Positions 9,227 to 17,384 of a stretch of DNA of 36,272 nucleotides are shown piece by piece; position 1 is the stretch's first letter; every line of letters starts with the position of its first letter. Origin of the DNA: Lachnospiraceae bacterium (GTDB taxonomy: Bacteria; Bacillota; Clostridia; Lachnospirales; Lachnospiraceae); assembly GCA_017465845.1 (NCBI GenBank), contig JAFTVH010000183.1, positions 1 to 36,272 of the forward strand, given 5' to 3'. A program made the position numbers and the translations under genes. The notes under the pieces are model-generated. The model had not been told where the DNA came from. It worked only from the letters and a program-made list of their open reading frames with translations, and made no database searches.

Positions 9227-10828
9227 TTACCCGAGAATCTTCCGAAGGTCATCCTCAGGGGTGGAAATCGGTGCAATATGATAATTCTCCACAAGAAAAT
9301 CAAGCACATTAGGTGATACAAATGCCGGCAGTGAAGGACCCAGCAGAATGTTCCTGATGCCAAGGTGCAGAAGTGTCAGCAGGATACAAACTGCCTTTTG
9401 CTCATACCAGGAAAGAACAAGTGATAACGGAAGTTCATTTACATCACATGCAAAGGCTTCTGCAAGAGCCAGGGCGACCTTGATCGCACTGTAAGCATCG
9501 TTACACTGTCCCATATCCATAATGCGGGGAAGACCGCCGACCGTTCCGAGGTCAAGATCGTTGAAACGGTATTTGCCGCAGGCAAGCGTTAAAATAATGC
9601 TGTCAGCAGGTGCCTGCTTTACAAACTCAGTATAATAGTTACGACCGGGCTTTGCACCGTCACAGCCTCCCACAAGGAAGAAATGACTGATGGCTCCTGC
9701 TTTGACCGCACCAATGACCTGATCCGCAACTGACAGAACTGTGTGATGAGCAAAACCTGTCATTACCTTATTGCCGCCATTCAGTCCGGTGAAAAGCATT
9801 TCTGTGGGATAACCGCCAAGCTCAAACGCCTTTTCGATAACAGGAGTGAAATCTTTATCATCTCCGATGTGAACAAGCTGCGGATATGATACGACCTCGG
9901 TAGTATAGACGCGGTCTGCATAGCTTGCTTTTGGGGGCATCAGACAGTTGGTCGTAAAGAGTATCGGTGCAGGAATATCTGCAAATTCCTTCTGCTGATT
10001 CTGCCAGGCGGTACCGAAATTTCCTTTCAGGTGAGGATACTTTTTCAGTTCGGGATAACCGTGAGCGGGAAGCATCTCACCATGGGTGTAGACGTTGATA
10101 CCCTTATCTTTCGTCTGCTCTAAAAGCTGCTTTAAGTCATACAGATCATGACCGGAGATCACTATGAAGGGACCCTTTTCAACGGTCAAAGTTACTTCCG
10201 TAGGAACAGGATTGCCGTAGGTTTCGGTATTGGCCTTGTCGAGCAGAGCCATGCATTTCAGATTGACTTCACCGACTTCCATTACGATAGGGAGCAGTTC
10301 ATCCATTCTCCAATCATCTCTGCCTACAGCAAAGAGTGCCTTATAGAAAAAGTGATTTACATCGCTGTCGGTAAAGCCAAGTACAGAAGCGTGATAAGCA
10401 TAAGCTGCCATACCTCTGATGCCGAATAAAATCAATGACCTGAGTGAGCGTGTATCTTCATCGGCAGTCCAGAGATTTTTCATATCATAATTGTTGTTTC
10501 TGCCACAGGAAGAAGTGCAGGCGTAGCAGTTGGGAACCAGCTTTTTCTTTTCCTCTTCCACACGATGAAGCAGCTCCAGAATGGTATCGTTATTGAAATT
10601 AACATTGGTAACGGTAGTGAAAAGACCTTCCAATACCACTTTATCTGTAGTGTCTGTAACCAGCGCTTCGTTTCCTTCGGTAGCTCTTGCAAGACCGATC
10701 AACGCTCCTGTGAGCTTATCCTGAAGTTCGGCTGTGTCTGCTTTTTTACCGCACACACCGGCAGCACCCATGCAGCCTTTGCAGCCTGCAGTCTGTTCGC
10801 ACTGAAAACAAAACATCTTATTATCCAA
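9227..10828 (-). CDS. hcp: Hydroxylamine reductase / hybrid cluster protein
   Basis: Fe-S protein of the Hcp family: reduces hydroxylamine in vitro and is linked in vivo to NO detoxification and S-nitrosylation. It has 533 residues. A TTG at 10828 is chosen because GGAGGA lies 7 nt upstream; the next ATG (10816) would be 19 nt away and TTG 10843 precedes the RBS. The N-terminal cluster cysteines are C7, C10, C19 and C26 (FCFQCEQTAGC...GVCGK). Hybrid-cluster ligand motifs follow: GHDLYDL, TNCLMPP, GCDGAKPGRNYY, LACGKYRFND and an E/K-containing SWYEQKAVCILL near the C-terminus. It is co-transcribed after the ferredoxin-like gene (19-nt gap that holds the RBS). Regulation is probably by the divergent Crp/Fnr protein. 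Confidence 0.95.
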   Translation of the reverse strand: MDNKMFCFQCEQTAGCKGCMGAAGVCGKKADTAELQDKLTGALIGLARATEGNEALVTDTTDKVVLEGLFTTVTNVNFNNDTILELLHRVEEEKKKLVPNCYACTSSCGRNNNYDMKNLWTADEDTRSLRSLILFGIRGMAAYAYHASVLGFTDSDVNHFFYKALFAVGRDDWRMDELLPIVMEVGEVNLKCMALLDKANTETYGNPVPTEVTLTVEKGPFIVISGHDLYDLKQLLEQTKDKGINVYTHGEMLPAHGYPELKKYPHLKGNFGTAWQNQQKEFADIPAPILFTTNCLMPPKASYADRVYTTEVVSYPQLVHIGDDKDFTPVIEKAFELGGYPTEMLFTGLNGGNKVMTGFAHHTVLSVADQVIGAVKAGAISHFFLVGGCDGAKPGRNYYTEFVKQAPADSIILTLACGKYRFNDLDLGTVGGLPRIMDMGQCNDAYSAIKVALALAEAFACDVNELPLSLVLSWYEQKAVCILLTLLHLGIRNILLGPSLPAFVSPNVLDFLVENYHIAPISTPEDDLRKILG

Positions 10829-10847
10829 TTTGATTTCCTCCAATAAT

Positions 10848-11549
10848 TTAGTCTAATATTCTACCGTCGGTTGAAATGGTTACAATTCTCCAGGGAATGA
10901 ACTTGCCGCTTACCTGGAGAGCACGTTTCACTGCATTTTCGATACCGCCGCAGCAAGGAACTTCCATACGGGTGACAGTAACACTCTTAATATTGTTGTT
11001 AGCGATTATCTGGGTCAGCTTTTCCGCATAGTCAACTGCGTCGAGTTTGGGGCAGCCGATCAGTGTAATATGATTACGGATAAATTCGTTATGGAAGTTG
11101 CCGTAAGCATATGCGGAGCAATCAGCCGCAACCAGCAGATTGGCCCCATCAAAATACGGTGCATTTACAGGCACCAGTTTAATCTGAACCGGCCACTGGG
11201 AAAGCTGACTTGTCACAGGCGCTGTGTTGGTCACACTGCAGGGCGAAGCTTCCCGTTTGATCGTCTTTGAATTGGAACCGGGACAACCGCAGGGAAGCTT
11301 CTGCGGTGCTTTCTTCTGCTTGGCGGCAAGAACAGCCGCTTCATTGTAGGCAGGTGCTTCTCTTTCCTCAAAGGAAATGGCATCCGTAGGACATGCGGGT
11401 AGGCAATCGCCCAACCCATCGCAGTAATCCTCGCGGGTCAGTTTTGCAATTCCGTTTATCATTTCGATAGCACCTTCGTGGCAGGCGGCAGCACAGGCAC
11501 CGCAGCCAATGCATTTTTCTTCGTCAATTTTGATTATTTTTCTGATCAT
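10848..11549 (-). CDS. Ferredoxin-type 4Fe-4S protein associated with Hcp
   Basis: Likely electron carrier for the hybrid cluster protein, 233 residues, cytoplasmic. The first cluster motif is CIGCGACAAACHEGA; the second is CDGLGDCLPACPTDA. A linker of about 60 residues follows, then a conserved C-terminal domain with 'LLVAADCSAYAYGNFH', 'IGCPKLD' and 'EVPCCGG'. These are extra cysteine motifs found in the anaerobe proteins that pair with Hcp. The ATG at 11549 has GGAGG 7 nt upstream. First gene of the hcp operon. The biochemical role of the C-terminal domain is unknown to me; the partnership with Hcp rests on the operon arrangement. Confidence 0.88.
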   Translation of the reverse strand: MIRKIIKIDEEKCIGCGACAAACHEGAIEMINGIAKLTREDYCDGLGDCLPACPTDAISFEEREAPAYNEAAVLAAKQKKAPQKLPCGCPGSNSKTIKREASPCSVTNTAPVTSQLSQWPVQIKLVPVNAPYFDGANLLVAADCSAYAYGNFHNEFIRNHITLIGCPKLDAVDYAEKLTQIIANNNIKSVTVTRMEVPCCGGIENAVKRALQVSGKFIPWRIVTISTDGRILD

Positions 11550-11586
11550 ATGGTTACCTCCTTGGCGTTCTGTTTCAAGTTTAAGT

Positions 11587-11615
11587 TTGACTTCCTGTGG
11601 GTATTATAGTACAAT
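11587..11615 (+). promoter_or_regulatory. Promoter of the Crp/Fnr regulator gene
   Basis: TTGACT (11587-11592), a 17-nt spacer and TACAAT (11610-11615) give a start near 11622 and a leader of about 37 nt to ATG 11659. The GTTGT-N4-ACAAC palindrome lies at about +10 to +23 of this transcript, a position suited to autorepression. The promoter overlaps the - strand TATAAT of the hcp operon, so the two may compete for RNA polymerase. Confidence 0.75.
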
Positions 11616-11644
11616 GCTAAAAGTAATTCGGTTGTTTTTACAAC
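11603..11644 (-). promoter_or_regulatory. hcp operon promoter with Crp/Fnr-type operator at -41.5
   Basis: On the - strand a perfect TATAAT occupies 11608-11603, with no good -35 hexamer 17 nt upstream. This is typical of an activator-dependent promoter. It implies a start near 11596. The palindrome GTTGTTTTTACAAC (11631-11644, two 5-bp half sites with a 4-bp gap) is centred at 11637.5, exactly -41.5 from that start, the class II Crp/Fnr activation position. Binding itself is inferred. Confidence 0.6.
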
Positions 11645-11658
11645 AGAAAGAGAACTTT

Positions 11659-12318
11659 ATGAAAAAATATATTCCAATCTTGAAACAGACAAAACTCTTC
11701 GATGGTTTGGGAGAAGAAGAAATTTCAGCAATGCTGGGGTGTTTGCAGGCAAAACAATATAGTTATAAAAAGGGCGAATATGTATTCAGACAGGGTGAGT
11801 GTCTAAGTAACATCACTGTTTTGGTTGAGGGCAACCTTCATATTCAAAAGGATGACTACTGGGGCAACCGCAGTATTATCAATACCGTCGGTGTCGGTGA
11901 GATGTTTGGGGAAGCGTATGCCGCACCGGGCAGCGGTACGTTACTCAATGATGTAGTAGCCGTTGAAGACAGTACGGTCCTCTTTTTTGATGTGAGGAGA
12001 ATATTGACGGTTTGTTCGTCAGCCTGTAAATTTCATTCGATGGTGGTACAGAATTTGTTTTTCGCTATATCGGAAAAGAACAGAAGGCTTGTGCAGAAGC
12101 TGGGGCATATGGCCAAGCGTTCCACGAGGGAAAAGCTGATTTCTTATCTCTCTGAGGAAGCCAAGCGACAGAACAGCGGCACATTTACCATTCCCTTCAA
12201 CCGGCAGCAGCTTGCTGATTTTCTCTCTGTTGACCGCAGTGCCATGTCGAATGAGCTATGTAAAATGCGGGATGACGGACTGTTGACTTTTGAGAAGAAC
12301 AGGTTTACATTGTTATAA
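11659..12318 (+). CDS. Crp/Fnr family transcriptional regulator, HcpR-like
   Basis: 219 residues. Residues about 15-130 form a cyclic-nucleotide-binding-like sensor domain (FDGLGEEEISAML... FRQGECLSNITVLVEG... GEMFGEA). Residues about 150-215 form a winged helix-turn-helix with FNRQQLADFLSVDRSAMSNELCKMRDDGLL. No Fnr-style N-terminal four-cysteine cluster is visible. The ATG at 11659 is chosen by homology to the usual start; its RBS (AGAGAAC) is weak. The divergent pairing with hcp and a shared palindrome strongly suggest an HcpR-type nitrosative-stress regulator. HcpR is known from anaerobes; the effector here is not visible in sequence. Confidence 0.87.
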   Translation: MKKYIPILKQTKLFDGLGEEEISAMLGCLQAKQYSYKKGEYVFRQGECLSNITVLVEGNLHIQKDDYWGNRSIINTVGVGEMFGEAYAAPGSGTLLNDVVAVEDSTVLFFDVRRILTVCSSACKFHSMVVQNLFFAISEKNRRLVQKLGHMAKRSTREKLISYLSEEAKRQNSGTFTIPFNRQQLADFLSVDRSAMSNELCKMRDDGLLTFEKNRFTLL

Positions 12319-12359
12319 ATGTAAAGGATTAATGTGCCGAAGCAAATAACATATTTTGA

Positions 12360-12388
12360 TTGTATTTGCAGGTAAAATAGGATATAAT
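12360..12388 (+). promoter_or_regulatory. Promoter upstream of the pdxK remnant
   Basis: TTGTAT (12360-12365), 17-nt spacer, TATAAT (12383-12388). It lies about 55 nt before the surviving kinase coding sequence and could now serve the downstream TIGR04076 gene. Confidence 0.6.
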
Positions 12389-12441
12389 GTTGCCATTGGT
12401 TAGGTTTCATAATTGTTTTTTGAAATGGAAAGGGATAGTGA

Positions 12442-12828
12442 ACCGCATGCCTGGCAGGGGTTGCTTATCAGGAAAACGGAATGACTTTAGAAGAGGCGGA
12501 TATTCTGATTGAGAAGCTGCTGTCCATAGGAGCGAAGTCAATCGTGGTTACGAGTGCAGTGGTAGACCACCGGGAAGCAGTTATCATATACGATTATGAG
12601 AAAAAAGAGAGAAGTATCCTTCCCTTTACCAGTATCCCGGTGCGCTTCCCAGGTACCGGCGATATCTTCTCCGCTGTTTTCATGGGAAAGGTCTTAGAAG
12701 GCAGAGATATTGTGGAAAGTACAGATAAGGCAATGAAAGTGACCAAGACCATGATCGAGCGGAATCAGGATAATGCAGATAAATTTAAAGGCATTCCCAT
12801 TGAAAGCTGCCTGGAGGTGCTGGATTGA
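12442..12828 (+). pseudogene. Pyridoxal/pyridoxamine kinase, C-terminal part only
   Basis: The reading frame from 12442 to 12828 encodes the second half of a PdxK-like PfkB-fold kinase. Residues around ACLAGVAYQENGMTLEEAD match the region after the 'TPN.TEA' motif. The anion-hole/catalytic motif FPGTGDIFSA is present near the C-terminus. An intact enzyme has about 280 residues; only about 128 codons remain and the N-terminal substrate-binding half is absent. The first ATG in frame (12481) has no RBS. A TGA at 12439 closes the frame upstream. The stop overlaps the next start (TGATG), so the two genes were translationally coupled. Probably nonfunctional, with its own promoter retained. Confidence 0.78.
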
Positions 12829-13094
12829 TGAAAAGACCAGGAATCCGGATTACATTAATTGATCAAAAGGGACCAAGGGGATGTCACAGAGGACATAAAA
12901 TCGGCGATAGCTTTGACTTTGACACCGAGCGGGGCAACCTGTGTCCGATGGCTATGCACGTTGCTTTTCCGTATATTGATATTTTACGGTATGGGGGAGA
13001 AATACCCGGACAGGAAAAAGGAACAGCAGTTTTTGCGTGTCCGGATGTGGATACGCTGAACGTATTTAAAATAGAACGGATTGATGAAAAATAA
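12828..13094 (+). CDS. TIGR04076 family protein
   Basis: Small protein of 88 residues with the family pattern: basic ITLIDQKG start, CHRGHKIGDSFDF, LCPMAMHVAFPYI, LRYGGEIPGQ and a final CPDVDTLNVFKIERI. Conserved cysteines and histidine suggest metal or cluster binding, but no function is established to my knowledge. ATG 12828 overlaps the TGA of the preceding kinase remnant, so translation was originally coupled; a GGAGG lies within the kinase end (12812-12816 region). With the upstream gene broken, expression may depend on read-through translation of that remnant. Followed directly by a strong terminator. Confidence 0.8.
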   Translation: MKRPGIRITLIDQKGPRGCHRGHKIGDSFDFDTERGNLCPMAMHVAFPYIDILRYGGEIPGQEKGTAVFACPDVDTLNVFKIERIDEK

Positions 13095-13097
13095 CTT

Positions 13098-13156
13098 AAA
13101 AGGCCCACGCCTTGTTAGAAGGAATATGCTTTCTGACAGAGCGTGGGCCTTTTTTA
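13098..13156 (+). terminator. Intrinsic terminator
   Basis: The stem AAAAGGCCCACGC at 13098-13110 pairs with GCGTGGGCC at 13141-13149, followed by a run of T. The long inner loop contains a second small hairpin (TTAGAAGGAATATGCTTTCTG region). It ends the TIGR04076 unit, and its A-rich + flank makes it a terminator for the convergent MATE gene as well. Confidence 0.88.
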
Positions 13157-13161
13157 GTGAC

Positions 13162-14571
13162 TTATTTCTCTTTAGATGTGGATAATACCACACGATAAGT
13201 ATACCAAATAGCCACTATAGAAATCAGGAAAGTCAGCACATCTGAAACCGGCATGGAATAAAGCACGCCGTCCAGACCGAAGAAGACAGGCAAAAGCAAT
13301 GCAAAACCAACGCCGAAAACAACTTCCCTCACCATGGAAAGCAGAGTGGATACCAATGCCATTCCAAGAGACTGCAGGTAGATAAAAGTAGCTTTATTTA
13401 CACAGGCAAGAATCATCATACACAGATAGATGCGGAATGCTTTCAATGCAAATTCAGTATAGTAAATACTTTCATTAGCGGCACCGAAAATCTGAATCAG
13501 CTGTCCGGGGAACACTTCTGCGATAAACAGTGCCGCAGCACCTACGCAGGCTTCGGCGGTCAACAGATAAGTAAATAATTTCTTTGCACGGTCTTTTCTT
13601 CCGGCACCCATGTTGTAGCCTACGATAGGGATGCATCCAGCAGCCATACCTATTACGATAGAGATGACAATTTGGAAGAATTTCATGACGATACCCACGA
13701 CCGCCATGGGAATCTGGGCATATTCTGCCTGACCGAATACAGGGTCTAAAGCACTGTATTTTCGAATCATATTGTTGATGGCAGCCATAGCTGCAACCAA
13801 GGAGATCTGTGACAAGAAGCTGCAAGCGCCCAAAGGGATGAAGCGGCTGATCACCTTCCGGTTAGGACGGAAGCTGGAGCGCACCAGCTTCACTGCTTTC
13901 ATATGAAGCAGATACCAGACTGCCAGAACCGCTGTAGCAACCTGACCGATAACAGTGGCAACAGCAGCGCCCATCATTCCCCACTTGAATACGAAGATAA
14001 ATACAGGGTCCAGGACGATATTGATCAGTGCACCGGCCAGTGTGGAAATCATGGCGAATTTGGGACTTCCGTCAGAACGGATAATAGGATTCAAAGCCTG
14101 GCCGAACATATAAAAAGGAATTCCCAATGTAATATAGAAAAAATATTCCTTGGAAAGACGAAAGGTCTCTTCGTTTACTCTGCCGCCAAAAGCAGTCAGG
14201 ATGCTGTCACTGAAAATTAGAAAAATTGCAGTCAGCACTAGGCTGCTGATTATGCACAGCAGGATGGAATTGCCGATACTTTTGTGAGCATCTTCTTTAT
14301 TGCCGGCGCCCAGGGACAGGCTGACGAAAGCACAGCAGCCATCCCCGATCATAACTGCGATAGCCAAGGCAATGACAGTCAGCGGGAAGACGACAGTGTT
14401 GGCTGCATTGCCGTAAGAACCAAGATAATCAGCATTTGCAATAAAAATCTGATCTACGATATTATAGAGTGCAGCCACCAGCAGAGATATAATACAGGGG
14501 ATGGCATACTTGCCCATCAAGGTTGTGAGTTTCTCCTTTTCCAGGAACGTATTTGTCTTTAAATCATTCAT
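13162..14571 (-). CDS. MATE family efflux transporter
   Basis: Twelve-helix Na+ or H+ coupled multidrug/toxin exporter, 469 residues, normal length. ATG 14571 (MNDLKTNTFLEK) has GGAGG about 8 nt upstream; the in-frame start at 14586 lies before that RBS. Two six-helix halves are visible. The N-half begins KYAIPCIISLLVAALYNIVDQIFIA, a signature of DinF/NorM-like clostridial MATE proteins. The C-half begins near FIPLGACSFLSQISLVAAMAAIN. Single-gene unit, convergent with the TIGR04076 gene. Substrate unknown. Only distantly like the other MATE protein at 17515, so this is not a recent duplication. Confidence 0.92.
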   Translation of the reverse strand: MNDLKTNTFLEKEKLTTLMGKYAIPCIISLLVAALYNIVDQIFIANADYLGSYGNAANTVVFPLTVIALAIAVMIGDGCCAFVSLSLGAGNKEDAHKSIGNSILLCIISSLVLTAIFLIFSDSILTAFGGRVNEETFRLSKEYFFYITLGIPFYMFGQALNPIIRSDGSPKFAMISTLAGALINIVLDPVFIFVFKWGMMGAAVATVIGQVATAVLAVWYLLHMKAVKLVRSSFRPNRKVISRFIPLGACSFLSQISLVAAMAAINNMIRKYSALDPVFGQAEYAQIPMAVVGIVMKFFQIVISIVIGMAAGCIPIVGYNMGAGRKDRAKKLFTYLLTAEACVGAAALFIAEVFPGQLIQIFGAANESIYYTEFALKAFRIYLCMMILACVNKATFIYLQSLGMALVSTLLSMVREVVFGVGFALLLPVFFGLDGVLYSMPVSDVLTFLISIVAIWYTYRVVLSTSKEK

Positions 14572-14736
14572 TTTGATAACCTCCATTTATCATCATTTAT
14601 GCAACAAATAGCAGCAGACATGGTTCGTGACATAGGACTGTATGTCGTTTGCAGCTGTTTTGCAGGCACAAAAAAAGCGCCTGGCTGCAACCGGATTTAC
14701 GCAGTTACGCCACACGCTGTGAATAAGAGTCTAGCA

Positions 14737-14776
14737 AAATTTGTGCCAAAAATCAAAGGACATTTTGCACAAATTT
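14737..14776. repeat. 10-bp inverted repeat in a 462-nt intergenic region
   Basis: AAATTTGTGC (14737-14746) and GCACAAATTT (14767-14776) are perfect inverted copies 20 nt apart. No T-run follows, so a terminator is unlikely. It lies between the divergent MATE gene and the small-ORF/CarD unit and just upstream of a consensus promoter at 14799, a suitable place for a dimeric or tetrameric regulator. The rest of 14572-15033 shows only the promoters listed separately. Confidence 0.5.
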
Positions 14777-14798
14777 ACTTTAAGGGTTTACTTTTAGA

Positions 14799-14827
14799 TT
14801 GCAGGAAAAAAGAAAAATTGTTATAAT
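14799..14827 (+). promoter_or_regulatory. Candidate distal promoter of the small ORF-carD unit
   Basis: TTGCAG (14799-14804), 17-nt spacer, TATAAT (14822-14827). The start near 14834 leaves a leader of about 200 nt. A second candidate nearer the gene is CTGACA (14974-14979), 18-nt spacer, TAAAAT (14998-15003), with a leader of about 24 nt. Either or both may be used. Confidence 0.6.
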
Positions 14828-15033
14828 ATTTTTGAATGATGTGCGAATTGCAACACGATAAAGCTATATAAGATATGGCATCGTACGACTGTGCCTCGTT
14901 ACAAAAATTCACAAACAGTATCAAAATATGTATGCGCATTATCACGAAATTGACCTTATAAACGAAAATTTAACTGACATTTCGCGTTTGATTCTGCTAA
15001 AATATGGTTATATTAGTAAAGGAGGCAATTGCC

Positions 15034-15252
15034 GTGAAGAGAATAACAAGTGCATGTCTGGAACAGACAATCCGTTTTTTTGATGCAACAGGGACCATCA
15101 GACCTGAGGACGAACTGGAGCAGTATAAGAAGAAATTGGACAGAAAGAATACCAGATATGAAATCTTGGAGACCAGCAAGGAAAGTGACGGTTCCATTAT
15201 CATTAAGATTAAGAAACAGTATAATACCTACAGCACAGAAGGATATCTGTAG
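15034..15252 (+). CDS. Small conserved-looking protein of unknown function
   Basis: 72 residues. The GTG start is set by AAAGGAGG ending 9 nt upstream. I do not recognise a domain. The sequence starts KRITSACLEQTIRF and has a charged helical middle (RPEDELEQYKKKLDRKN). It ends in a beta-rich segment with alternating polar/hydrophobic residues (YEILETSKESDGSIIIKIKKQYN). No signal peptide or membrane segment. It is 62 nt before the CarD-family gene, with its own good RBS, so probably co-transcribed. A role connected with the CarD regulator is only suggested by position. Confidence 0.65.
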   Translation: MKRITSACLEQTIRFFDATGTIRPEDELEQYKKKLDRKNTRYEILETSKESDGSIIIKIKKQYNTYSTEGYL

Positions 15253-15314
15253 GATGCCGGGCGGCGAGCTGCCCCGGAGATGATGATGTAGGACGAAAAG
15301 AAAGGAGGCCCTGT

Positions 15315-15827
15315 GTGTTTCAAAAAGGTGAAAAAGTAGTATGCGGAAGTAAGGGTGTCTGCAGTGTAGAAGATATTACCACCCTGAACATTTCCGGTGT
15401 GGATAAGCAGAGGGAATATTATATCCTGAAGCCCCTGTATATGGCAGCAAGTACCGTATATGTCCCGGTGGATACGGCGGATGAAGCGATTCGTCGGGTA
15501 TTGACGGAAGATGAAGCAAATGAACTGATTGGAAGGATTCCACAGATTCCGTTAATTACAATTTCCAACGAAAAGTTCCTGGAACAGGAATACAAGAACT
15601 GTCTGAGAACAGAGCGGTGCGATGAATGGATCAAAATCATCAAGACCATCTGGACCAGAAAGCAGAAACGTCTGGAAGCGGGCAGAAAGATAACAGCAAT
15701 AGATGCCAGATATTTGAAAATCGCCCAGGACTGCGTGTACGGTGAACTGGCTGTAGCTTTGTCCATGCCCAGGGAATCCGTGGAAGAATTTATCACCAGC
15801 CAGCTGGAGAACGCGATTTGTGTATAA
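15315..15827 (+). CDS. CarD family transcriptional regulator
   Basis: 170 residues. GTG start with AAAGGAGG 6 nt upstream. The N-terminal CarD/CdnL/TRCF RNA-polymerase interaction domain (about 1-65) carries the typical FQKGEKVVCGSKGVCSVEDI start, the REYYILKPLY segment and VYVPVD. The C-terminal half is helical and basic, as in CdnL-type proteins that stabilise open promoter complexes. Family members control rRNA and stress promoters by contact with the RNA polymerase beta subunit. Second gene of a two-gene unit, followed by a hairpin terminator. Confidence 0.88.
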   Translation: MFQKGEKVVCGSKGVCSVEDITTLNISGVDKQREYYILKPLYMAASTVYVPVDTADEAIRRVLTEDEANELIGRIPQIPLITISNEKFLEQEYKNCLRTERCDEWIKIIKTIWTRKQKRLEAGRKITAIDARYLKIAQDCVYGELAVALSMPRESVEEFITSQLENAICV

Positions 15828-15864
15828 ACAGGATAACCATTGAATAATAGGAATATTTAAGATG

Positions 15865-15890
15865 CACCCGGCTTTGGCCGGGTGTATTTG
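15865..15890 (+). terminator. Intrinsic terminator after the carD unit
   Basis: CACCCGGC (15865-15872) pairs with GCCGGGTG (15877-15884) around a TTTG loop, followed by TATTTG. Strong GC stem, short imperfect U tract. Confidence 0.7.
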
Positions 15891-15977
15891 CAGAGGGGAT
15901 TACATAAATTCCTTTTTATATGACGATATGCTTATAGTGAAATGACGGAAAAGCTTTAGAATGCAAAGGTGAATCAC

Positions 15978-17384
15978 ATGACAACACAAACGAAGAAAAA
16001 AGGTTTGAACATCAGCATTAAATCATTTATTACAGCAACCGTGATCATATTCCTGCTAATGGTTCTGACATACATGCTGACTTTCCTCATCCCAGGCGGC
16101 GAATACGCCCGGACCACGGATGCAAACGGCAATCCGGTCATTGACACAGTGGGTGGATTTACCAATGTGGAGGGCGGAATCCCGTTCTGGAAATGGATAT
16201 TATCACCGATTCTGGTTCTGGGAGCTGAGGGCAGCGGCTCGCTGATAGCAGTGATTATTTTCCTGCTGGTCATCGGCGGTGTGTTCAACAGTCTGGAGAA
16301 ATGCGGACTGATGAAATATATGCTGGATAAAATTACTTATCGCTATGGAAAAAGCAGATATCAGCTGATGGCTCTGATCACACTCTTTTTCATGGGAATG
16401 GGTTCTTTTATCGGTTCTTTTGAAGAATGCGTGCCGTTAGTACCCATCGTGGTGGCTCTGGCTGTGAGCCTGGGCTGGAATGCATTGGTTGGTGTAGGTA
16501 TGAGTCTTTTGGCAATCGGATGCGGCTTCGCAGCAGGCATCTGCAATCCCTTTACGGTAGGAGTAGCCCAGGAACTGGTGGGACTTCCGATGTTTTCGGG
16601 AATGTGGTTTAGAGCACTTTGTTTTGCCTTGATTTACGGGCTGCTTATGGTATTTTTGCTGCGATATGCGAAAAAAATCGAGCGCCCGCTGAAGGAATCT
16701 ATGAGCAATCAGGCATTTAAAGCAGATAAAGCAATGGACAAAGGGCTGATTTGCTTCGTATCGATTGTCGGCGTAGGAATCGCATTGGTGCTGAGCTCCG
16801 TGTTTGTGACGGTTCTGCAGGATTATACCATGATTATTGTAGCAGTGATGTTTCTTGCAGCCGGGATTGCGGCAACGCTTGTCTCAGGCATGAGCGGAGC
16901 GGAACTTGGAAAGACTTTCTGGAATGGTCTGGTAAGTGTTCTTCCGGCTGTGGTTATGATTTTGATGGCTAATTCCATTAAATATACGATGGTGGAAGCG
17001 AATATCCTGGATACGGTTCTCCATGGTGCGGTAACGGCTGCGGAAGTCTTGCCAAGATGGGCTGTGATACTGTTCATTTATCTGATTGTTTTGATTATGA
17101 ACTTTTTCATTCCGTCCGGTTCCGCAAAGGCTTTTCTGCTGATGCCGCTCATTGCGCCGGTTGCCCAGGTATTCGGGATTTCCGCGCAGCTTTGTGTAGT
17201 AGCATATGCCTTTGGAGATGGATTTTCTAATGTGTTTTATCCAACCAATCCGGTACTTCTTATAAGCCTTGGGCTGGCAGATGTGAATTATGGTACCTGG
17301 GTGAAATGGAGTTGGAAGTTCCAGGCTATGAATTTAGTATTGACCGGTTTGCTTCTGCTTTTCGGACTGACGATTGGATATTGA
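15978..17384 (+). CDS. YfcC family integral membrane carrier
   Basis: 468 residues with about 11-12 hydrophobic segments. ATG 15978 lies about 7 nt after an AAAGGTG site; a GTG at 15969 is in frame but too close to it. The YfcC pattern is clear: first helix then FLIPGGEYAR, a loop with FWKWILSP, the conserved FMGMGSFIGSFEECVPLVPI, GFAAGICNPFTVGVAQ and a C-terminal FFIPSGSAKAFLLMPL and YAFGDGFSNVFYPTNPVLL. The family (C4-dicarboxylate anaerobic carrier related) includes amino acid, peptide and dicarboxylate carriers. The substrate here is unknown. Monocistronic by spacing. Confidence 0.85.
   Translation: MTTQTKKKGLNISIKSFITATVIIFLLMVLTYMLTFLIPGGEYARTTDANGNPVIDTVGGFTNVEGGIPFWKWILSPILVLGAEGSGSLIAVIIFLLVIGGVFNSLEKCGLMKYMLDKITYRYGKSRYQLMALITLFFMGMGSFIGSFEECVPLVPIVVALAVSLGWNALVGVGMSLLAIGCGFAAGICNPFTVGVAQELVGLPMFSGMWFRALCFALIYGLLMVFLLRYAKKIERPLKESMSNQAFKADKAMDKGLICFVSIVGVGIALVLSSVFVTVLQDYTMIIVAVMFLAAGIAATLVSGMSGAELGKTFWNGLVSVLPAVVMILMANSIKYTMVEANILDTVLHGAVTAAEVLPRWAVILFIYLIVLIMNFFIPSGSAKAFLLMPLIAPVAQVFGISAQLCVVAYAFGDGFSNVFYPTNPVLLISLGLADVNYGTWVKWSWKFQAMNLVLTGLLLLFGLTIGY

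Noticed and set aside
14599-14826. 75-codon open frame between the MATE and carD units
   Set aside because: No ribosome binding site, and it runs over the inverted repeat and promoter; no recognisable protein features.
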